The position numbers and the translations under genes are program-made. Under the pieces are notes generated by a model. It was not told the origin of the DNA. It saw nothing but the letters and a program-made list of their open reading frames with translations, and did no database searches. A stretch of DNA of 64,000 bases from Thermococcus chitonophagus (GTDB taxonomy: Archaea > Methanobacteriota_B > Thermococci > Thermococcales > Thermococcaceae), in assembly GCF_002214605.1 (NCBI RefSeq), contig NZ_CP015193.1, positions 248,001 through 312,000 on the forward strand. The letters run 5' to 3'. Positions 57,203 through 64,000 of this stretch are shown here, piece after piece. The first letter of the stretch is position 1, and each line of letters starts with the position of its first letter.

Positions 57203-57272
57203 AAAAAAGCGGGGGTATAACCCGCCCAAGTTCATCGACTCCGCCTTCGGCGGTACTCCCCGGGCTATATAA
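57203..57272 (-). ncRNA. Candidate structured small RNA
   Basis: A GC-rich island in an AT-rich gap. On the minus strand, a TATA-like cttatatag (about 57264-57272) precedes ccgcc-gaa-ggcgg (hairpin, 57241-57253), then agtcgatgaacttgg, then a second hairpin gcggg...cccgc (57209-57225), ending in six T (57203-57208), a terminator-like run. GATGAA between the hairpins could be a kink-turn or box C-like element, but no box D is evident. It resembles in style the GC-rich Hgc/H/ACA RNAs of Pyrococcus; the class is not established. Nothing else is seen in 56993-57292. Confidence 0.45.
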
Positions 57273-57292
57273 GACTTAAAGCTCTGCATATA

Positions 57293-58650
<1,358 letters not shown>

Positions 58651-58768
58651 AATTATCACGCACGTGTTTATTGTTATGGTTTATCACTTTAGTAGTTCAC
58701 ACCTCTAAAACCTTTTATAGATATATAACTCCATATACCACCAAGGATGAAACCTGGGAGGTAGCGAG

Positions 58769-59794
58769 ATGATAGAGGATGAGATAATTCAGAAGCTCCA
58801 AAAGTTTGGTCTAACTAAATATGAGAGTTTGGCATATATAACCCTCCTCAAATTAGGACCAAGTAAAGCTACTGATGTAACGAGGGAAAGTGGAATTCCT
58901 CACACACGGATTTATGATGTATTAAGCTCGCTATCGAAGAAAGGGTTTGTCGATGTAATGCATGGCACTCCTAGGCTTTATGCTCCGGTAAATCCAGAGA
59001 TTGTCTTAGAAAGGCTCAAGAAGGAGCTTATAGAGGACATTGAAAACTTGAAGAAGGCTTTTGAGGATCTCTATAAAGAAACTCATGGTGAAGAATTGCC
59101 AGAAATATGGACTATCCACGGCTTTGAGAACACAATTGAAAGGGCAGAATATATAATAAGAAGTGCTAAACATGAGATCCTAATTAATACTCCATTTGAG
59201 TTTCTTAGACAATTAAGGGATGCTATAGAGAAAAGAGATGACGCACTAATGATCATAGTGAGTAACTTTTCTGAAATTCCTAGATGGCTGAAGGAAAAGG
59301 ATAATGCTATCTTGGCAAAAAGTGGGGAAGCTCCGTGGCTTATGGGAACTTGGGTCATTGGAGACATTGACTATGCTCTGTTCTTTGGAACGTTACCAGA
59401 AAATAAAGGGAAGGAAAGGTTTTACTCCTTCTGGGCCAAGTCTGCTAAGCTAATTCAAAACTATGTCCATTGGTTCTACACTATGTATTTTGATAATAGC
59501 ACAAAGATTAAAGAGCTTAATTATGAAAAACTAAGCAAACCAATTGTTCTAACCCATATAAGGACTGTGATAACTGTGCTAAAGAATATTGGTGTTAATA
59601 GGAAAATTGAAGTCATTGGAAGGCTTCTCAAAGATAAACAGCAAGTAAAGATATCTGGAAAGGTTCTGGAATATGAGTACACACCATTAACTGCAAATAT
59701 CACGATTGAAACAGATAATGGAGAAAAGTTGAAAGTTGGAGGTCTCGGTAGCTATCTTGAAGATATCGAGGGTGAAGTTTTCCTACTCTATTAA
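58769..59794 (+). CDS. trmBL1: TrmB-family transcription regulator TrmBL1
   Basis: A 341-residue regulator. The N-terminal winged helix (FGLTKYESLAYITLLKLG; GIPHTRIYDVLSSLSKKGFV) is followed by a coiled coil (about 77-100) and the sugar-binding C-terminal domain with the IWTIHGFENTIERAEYII segment. In P. furiosus TrmBL1 represses sugar-uptake genes and activates gluconeogenesis through the TATCACn5GTGATA motif. I did not find an exact copy of that motif in front of the ABC operon here. Confidence 0.9.
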   Translation: MIEDEIIQKLQKFGLTKYESLAYITLLKLGPSKATDVTRESGIPHTRIYDVLSSLSKKGFVDVMHGTPRLYAPVNPEIVLERLKKELIEDIENLKKAFEDLYKETHGEELPEIWTIHGFENTIERAEYIIRSAKHEILINTPFEFLRQLRDAIEKRDDALMIIVSNFSEIPRWLKEKDNAILAKSGEAPWLMGTWVIGDIDYALFFGTLPENKGKERFYSFWAKSAKLIQNYVHWFYTMYFDNSTKIKELNYEKLSKPIVLTHIRTVITVLKNIGVNRKIEVIGRLLKDKQQVKISGKVLEYEYTPLTANITIETDNGEKLKVGGLGSYLEDIEGEVFLLY

Positions 59795-59796
59795 TC

Positions 59797-60009
59797 CTAC
59801 TTTTTATTTGTAGCCTCTACAAGTATTATATCTCCGACTGCAGTAACCCTTTCGTAGGGAACCCCTACTCTCTCCCCTGGAAGTGCCAGTATAAGCACCT
59901 TTCCGTACCTTTCTCCAATGTCAATTATTACTTCATCTACTTCGCCAACATATTTACCCTTCGTGTTGTAGATTTTCTTCTTGTAGAGCTTTGATAACTT
60001 CATGACCAT
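59797..60009 (-). CDS. PRC-barrel domain protein
   Basis: A 70-residue beta-barrel of the PRC type: KIYNTKGKYVGEVDEVIID, followed by GKVLILALPGERVGVPYERV and VGDIILVE. These small barrels are widespread in archaea and have been linked to RNA or cell division roles, not shown here. ATG 60009 follows gaggtgacgaa; the ORF opens upstream at 60039. Confidence 0.8.
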   Translation of the reverse strand: MVMKLSKLYKKKIYNTKGKYVGEVDEVIIDIGERYGKVLILALPGERVGVPYERVTAVGDIILVEATNKK

Positions 60010-60121
60010 TTTCGTCACCTCTTGAGAGTTTTTGGGCATTGTGCTTTAAAAATGTTGGCTATGCTCAATGCAAATTTTTATAAAAGCCCATTTTCAAACA
60101 TCCCCTTCGTAGTGGTGGGAT

Positions 60122-61456
60122 ATGGTAGTGTTTAGGATTCCGAAAGGTAGTGCGAAAGTTAAAGTTGAGAGAGCGGATCCTAAAGTTTACTTTCAGATTT
60201 ACAACCTATTATCCTTCGGGAAGGATTTTGGGAAGTGGGACAGGGCTGAGAGCTTATATGACCCCTATACAAACACTTTTCCTGTAGGTCTTCTCCCAAG
60301 AGTGAAGAAATTCCTCAACTCAAAGGGATATAGAGTAAGAATTAAGGATGAGAGGGTCGTGGAAGGAGATCCCCTGAATTCGATATGGAACGAGAAGTAC
60401 AAGCTCAGACGGTATCAGAAGAAGGCTGTTAAACTTGCCATAAGAGAAAAAATGGGTGTTTTAGCACTGCCCGTTGGTAGCGGGAAGACAATTGTGGGCC
60501 TTAGGATAATCCATGAGATAGATAAATCCGCCTTAATAATAGTTCACACGAAAGAGCTACTCTACCAGTGGGCCGAAAAAGTTGAGGAAGTTTTAGGTGT
60601 AAAGGCTGGAATAGTCGGTGATAATAAGTGGCAGGAAGGTCCAGTTACAGTGGCAATGATTCAAACACTATTATCGAGAGGTGTTGATAAGTTAGAAAAT
60701 AAGTATGCAGTTGTTCTATTCGATGAATGTCATAGAACTTCTGCAGCTGAAAAGTTTTATCAGGTAGGCATGAGCCTACCTCAAGTATACAGATTTGGAT
60801 TATCGGCTACTCCGTGGAGGAGGCTGAGAGGAGAGGAAATGAAAATTGAAGGAGTAGTCGGCCCAATAATCTACGAGGTAAAGGCTGAGGATCTCATAAA
60901 GGAAGGCTTTCTTGCAAAGCCAAAGTTTGAGGTCATAGAGTATGAATCAAACATGCCTGCTTTGGCTGACAAGTATAAGGAGTTATATGAAGAGGCAATT
61001 ATGGAGAATGAGGAGAGAAATAGGGCTATAGTTGAAAAAGCCGTTGAGCTAGCAAGGCAGGGACACAGGGTTCTGATAGATGTCAAGAGGATAGATCATG
61101 GTGAAATCCTCGTAAAGATGTTGCGGGAGAGGGGGATAAATGCTGAATTCTTAAGTTCACAAAGTCCTAACAGATGGGAGATACTTGAAAAGTTCAAGAC
61201 TGGTGAGATACCAGTTCTAGTTTCCACACTCCTTAAGGAGGGCGTTGATATTCCAGAAATCTCAGCAATAATACTTGCAGGTGGTGGAAAGAGCGACGTA
61301 ATGACCATACAAACAATAGGTAGGGCATTGAGACCAAAGGCAGGGGGAGAGGCAGTAATAGTGGATGTAAAAGACACAGATCCCCTGCTTTTTACGCACT
61401 TCCTGGAAAGGCAAAAGGCATTAAAACAATACTATGGGAAATATTATAATCTCTGA
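60122..61456 (+). CDS. XPB-like superfamily 2 DNA helicase
   Basis: A 444-residue helicase. An N-terminal damage-recognition-like domain (1-90) is followed by the helicase core: Q-motif/[10 protein letters not shown], Walker [12 protein letters not shown] near 116, DECH box ([12 protein letters not shown]) near 200, motif [11 protein letters not shown] near 226, and motifs V-VI ([23 protein letters not shown]) near 365-410. In archaea XPB acts in repair or transcription with the Bax1 nuclease; no Bax1 gene is adjacent. Convergent with speE, overlapping 13 bases. Confidence 0.88.
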   Translation: MVVFRIPKGSAKVKVERADPKVYFQIYNLLSFGKDFGKWDRAESLYDPYTNTFPVGLLPRVKKFLNSKGYRVRIKDERVVEGDPLNSIWNEKYKLRRYQKKAVKLAIREKMGVLALPVGSGKTIVGLRIIHEIDKSALIIVHTKELLYQWAEKVEEVLGVKAGIVGDNKWQEGPVTVAMIQTLLSRGVDKLENKYAVVLFDECHRTSAAEKFYQVGMSLPQVYRFGLSATPWRRLRGEEMKIEGVVGPIIYEVKAEDLIKEGFLAKPKFEVIEYESNMPALADKYKELYEEAIMENEERNRAIVEKAVELARQGHRVLIDVKRIDHGEILVKMLRERGINAEFLSSQSPNRWEILEKFKTGEIPVLVSTLLKEGVDIPEISAIILAGGGKSDVMTIQTIGRALRPKAGGEAVIVDVKDTDPLLFTHFLERQKALKQYYGKYYNL

Positions 61457-62286
61457 AGTTCTTCCCTAATATATTTGGGCATTTGGAATAAGCTTTTATG
61501 GTTCTCTGGATCGTAATACTCTAACTTTAGACGCTTTGCCCTATCAATGTCCACCTCTTCAAAATCTACATCCCCTTTAACTCCAACTAAGAATGCCCAA
61601 GGTGAAGCATATCCTATGACTGGGAAGCTATAATAATATACATTGTCGAAGACTCGTTTCATTCTTTTATAGGCTCCAGTCAGCTCATCCGTGAATAGAT
61701 AGACACTTCCCGCCTGGGTGACATATATCCCAGGACTGTTTAATGCCTCATATGCCATCCTGTAAAATTCTTCACTAAAGAGCATCTCTGCTGGTCCAAC
61801 GGGATCCGTTGAGTCCACAATTATAACGTCAAATCCCTTGTTTTGTTTAAGAAATTCAACTCCATCCCCAATTATCAACTTTGCTCTTTCGCACTCTCCT
61901 TTCATTAGCTTCTTAAGTAATCCCTCATCTATCCCAATATACTCTGCTGACACTTCAATTACTTTCTTGTCTATCTCGACCATTATGGCCTCTTCAACTT
62001 CTTCGTGCCTCAGGACCTCCCTTAGCGTTCCTCCATCACCTCCTCCTATTACAAGGATCCTCCTGGGATTAGGATGGGCAAGCATTACAGGATGAACGAG
62101 AGGTTCATGATAGCTTTTCTCTCCCTCTGTAACAAGCTGAACGGTTCCATCTAAAGCTAATAGCTTTCCAAATCCCTCAGTCTCGTACACTTCAATTTTC
62201 TGATACTGGGATTGTTCTTCCAGTATCTTCCTTTTTACTCTAAACGCGACACCATACCCCCTGGGGTACCATTCGATGAACTCCAT
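61444..62286 (-). CDS. speE: Polyamine aminopropyltransferase (spermidine synthase)
   Basis: A 280-residue enzyme that transfers the aminopropyl group of decarboxylated SAM to polyamines, releasing methylthioadenosine (which MtnP at 5.2 kb recycles). Family motifs are [10 protein letters not shown] near 45, [14 protein letters not shown] near 58, [16 protein letters not shown] near 80-95 and [23 protein letters not shown] near 150. ATG 62286 ([12 protein letters not shown]) is preferred; the open frame reaches 62295. Confidence 0.95.
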   Translation of the reverse strand: MEFIEWYPRGYGVAFRVKRKILEEQSQYQKIEVYETEGFGKLLALDGTVQLVTEGEKSYHEPLVHPVMLAHPNPRRILVIGGGDGGTLREVLRHEEVEEAIMVEIDKKVIEVSAEYIGIDEGLLKKLMKGECERAKLIIGDGVEFLKQNKGFDVIIVDSTDPVGPAEMLFSEEFYRMAYEALNSPGIYVTQAGSVYLFTDELTGAYKRMKRVFDNVYYYSFPVIGYASPWAFLVGVKGDVDFEEVDIDRAKRLKLEYYDPENHKSLFQMPKYIREELQRL

Positions 62287-62359
62287 GATTGCCACCTGCC
62301 TCTCAGTTGGTATATAAAGTTTTATAAGAATGCCGCAATATCCAATTGGAGGGACGGCA

Positions 62360-63544
62360 ATGGAAGGTGCACTTCGCGTTTACGCTTCTCCTTCCTACGA
62401 AGTATATGGTCTTTCGAGAAATCCATTCATAGAGTTGGCGAGCGAGGGAATAGAGGATATAGAATCCATTCACGTTTACCAAGAGATTGACATGAAAATT
62501 TCCTCTTTACTATCTGATGTCATCGGGAACAAAAGCTCAATAACGTTTTCAATTGTTGGCCCACTAGGAATGGGGAAGACCCAGAGGCTGAAAAGCGTGG
62601 CTAGGGTCATAGAAGAAAAAGGGGGCAAGGTGATATACGTTAAAGTTGATACAACAGATATTCTGAAGATAACTAGGGATATTTTTAGTGCACTGAAGCC
62701 ACCGAAAAACAGAACAAACATATTCCTGGAGAACTTATCTAGGAAACTTGGCTTTATAAATAGGCTTGAGAAAATGCTATCTTCCATAAACGAGTATAAG
62801 AGCAGGGATATAGCTGAAATGCTAACACAAGAGCTTTCTAAATACCCCTACTCCGCTCTGCTATTGGACGAACTTGAGAATATGCAAGGTGCAAATGAAA
62901 AAGAAAAAATCCTGTTTTTTGAAATGCTGAGGCACTTTATCAGTAACATGCCCCCAGGGAGTGTTTTTGCCTTTGCTTGCATACCTGAAGCCTATGAGGA
63001 ATACTCAAACTTATTCCCTGCATTCTTCATGAGACTCCACTATGAGTTCAAACTGCGCCCAATGAGCTATGAGGAGGTAGTAGAGCTAGTTAAGAAGAGA
63101 CTTGCAAAAGTCAGAATAAGGGACACTGCCGATCCAATATATCCTTTTACTGAAGACGCAATAAGATTAATTCATGAGCTAGGCAAAGGAAATCCAAGAC
63201 AAATCCTTAGATTGCTTAACTATGTGCTTAGTGAGGCAGTTAAGCACAAGTTTGATCCGATAAATGAGTATGTTGTAACGACAATATTAGAAGAACCAAA
63301 GTCACTAGAAGAATACCTAACGAGGATACCAACTGAATTTAAGCCCCTCGTTGAAGTCATAGTAAACAAATTCAAAGGTGGGCCTGTAAGCTACATAGAG
63401 GTTGCAAAGGAACTTAAAATACCTGGAACTGAGGCTTACGAAAAGCTTGAGCACCTAGTAAGCTTGGGCTTTTTAGTAGGGGATCCAAGAGGCAACTACA
63501 AGGTTCCAGACTATGTGAGGAAATTCATGGAGGAGGAGAAATGA
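62360..63544 (+). CDS. Orc1/Cdc6-like AAA ATPase with winged helix
   Basis: A 394-residue AAA+ protein. Walker [11 protein letters not shown] is near residue 70, Walker [10 protein letters not shown] near 175, and the sensor [10 protein letters not shown] near 210. The winged-helix-like C-terminus ([23 protein letters not shown]) follows. The Walker A is atypical (GMGKT without a preceding second Gly pair). ATG 62360 follows ggaggga. It resembles archaeal initiator relatives but is not the origin-linked cdc6; function unknown. Overlaps the next gene by 4 bases. Confidence 0.8.
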   Translation: MEGALRVYASPSYEVYGLSRNPFIELASEGIEDIESIHVYQEIDMKISSLLSDVIGNKSSITFSIVGPLGMGKTQRLKSVARVIEEKGGKVIYVKVDTTDILKITRDIFSALKPPKNRTNIFLENLSRKLGFINRLEKMLSSINEYKSRDIAEMLTQELSKYPYSALLLDELENMQGANEKEKILFFEMLRHFISNMPPGSVFAFACIPEAYEEYSNLFPAFFMRLHYEFKLRPMSYEEVVELVKKRLAKVRIRDTADPIYPFTEDAIRLIHELGKGNPRQILRLLNYVLSEAVKHKFDPINEYVVTTILEEPKSLEEYLTRIPTEFKPLVEVIVNKFKGGPVSYIEVAKELKIPGTEAYEKLEHLVSLGFLVGDPRGNYKVPDYVRKFMEEEK

Positions 63545-64000
63545 ATTATGAGGAGCATGTCCTGGCAGGGTTAATAACTTATCCTCTCTTTGTTGCCCTT
63601 CTTTATTACCTGAAGGATACATTCCACATTAGTCTCACGTTCCTTTCCCTTGCTTTGGGATATGCATTTTACGTCTTGGGAAGCGACCTCCCAGATATTG
63701 ATCATCCGGACTCATTGATCCATAGGGGAGTCAAGCCCATATTCTCCGTAATTTTTGGTAGTATTGTTGCCTATAGAATCCATAACTTTCTCCCTGGAGA
63801 GTACTCCTTGATCTACGCTTGGGGAATTGGTGCCATAGCTGCCGTCGTTGGTTGGTATCTATTCACTCTAATAATGCCAAGGCACAGGGGAATAGTTCAC
63901 TCAATATTCTTTGCCCTCCTATATGCCCTTATATCGTTCCTTGGTGTAAGGTATGGTCTGTCTCTTTCAACAGGTGAAAGTTATGTAATTGGTTTAGCGG
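63541..64000 (+). CDS. DUF457-like membrane-bound metal-dependent hydrolase (partial)
   Basis: The first 153 codons of a gene cut by the window end. It begins [21 protein letters not shown], then GSDLPDIDHPDSLIHRG near residues 47-63 and PRHRGIVHSIFFALLY near 115-130, the His/Asp pattern of the family, with several membrane helices. It overlaps the preceding ATPase stop (ATGA), so the two are co-translated. A smaller relative is at 32296. Confidence 0.78.
   Translation, partial: MNYEEHVLAGLITYPLFVALLYYLKDTFHISLTFLSLALGYAFYVLGSDLPDIDHPDSLIHRGVKPIFSVIFGSIVAYRIHNFLPGEYSLIYAWGIGAIAAVVGWYLFTLIMPRHRGIVHSIFFALLYALISFLGVRYGLSLSTGESYVIGLA

Noticed and set aside
57203-57272. Possible tRNA gene
   Set aside because: No acceptor stem, T-loop or anticodon arm fits; the hairpins are too close together and have three- and seven-base loops.
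58660-58720. TrmBL1 operator (TATCACn5GTGATA) upstream of trmBL1
   Set aside because: TATCAC occurs twice, but the second half of the palindrome is missing or at wrong spacing.

Overview
The window is chromosomal DNA from a hyperthermophilic archaeon of the order Thermococcales, almost certainly a Pyrococcus. The evidence is a large set of proteins recognisable as Pyrococcus types (NucS, PbaB, Orc1/Cdc6, both PolD subunits, RadB, FAU-1, both RFC subunits, PDO, SurR, PriS/PriL, PAN, TrmBL1), their gene order around the replication origin, short intergenic spaces, GGTG-type ribosome binding sites and archaeal TATA boxes. I cannot name the species from sequence alone.

Layout. Positions 1-5.1 kb hold nucS, a DUF473 gene, the proteasome assembly chaperone gene pbaB, an AAA-type ATPase with a striking operator-like repeat, and the remains of a PIN-domain gene and of a second ATPase. 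Positions 5.1-16.6 kb are the replication core: mtnP, oriC (two long inverted ORB elements around an AT-rich stretch plus mini-ORBs), orc1/cdc6, polD small subunit, polD large subunit with a 474-residue intein in its catalytic motif, a UPF0173 hydrolase and radB. ORB-like elements continue into the PolD small-subunit coding sequence. Positions 16.6-22.9 kb carry another ATPase, FAU-1, a DUF835 membrane protein, a Trm5a-type tRNA methyltransferase and moaA.

Positions 22.9-28.4 kb are the accessory part: an ABC-2 permease facing away from a train of small membrane-protein genes. These include glycine/alanine-rich hydrophobic peptides with signal-like leaders, two SpoIIM (DUF95) proteins, small two- to four-helix proteins and several frameshifted paralogues. 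The combination resembles circular-bacteriocin loci and is the best candidate for an undescribed system here.

Positions 28.4-32.2 kb are the clamp loader (rfcL, and rfcS with a 436-residue intein). Positions 32.3-43.9 kb carry PDO and SurR with a SurR operator between them, a ferredoxin, geranylgeranyl reductase, nadE, a TPR protein, moaE, a SPASM-like cysteine protein with two KaiC-like ATPases, an OB-fold protein, a TctA-family membrane protein, a zinc-ribbon protein and a class II aldolase. RNase P RNA lies at 43.9-44.3 kb, its end overlapping the stop of the primase operon (priS-priL). Then come a Clp1-like polynucleotide kinase, an Lrp-like regulator, engB, an MFS transporter, the proteasomal ATPase PAN, a four-gene sugar-type ABC transporter, an aminotransferase, a candidate small RNA, ribose-1,5-bisphosphate isomerase, UPF0146, trmBL1, a PRC-barrel protein, an XPB-like helicase, speE, an Orc1-like ATPase and a DUF457 membrane hydrolase cut by the window end.

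Overall the window gathers initiator, replicative polymerase, clamp loader, primase, a recombinase paralogue and a PCNA-linked nuclease in one region. Two of the replisome genes are interrupted by inteins.
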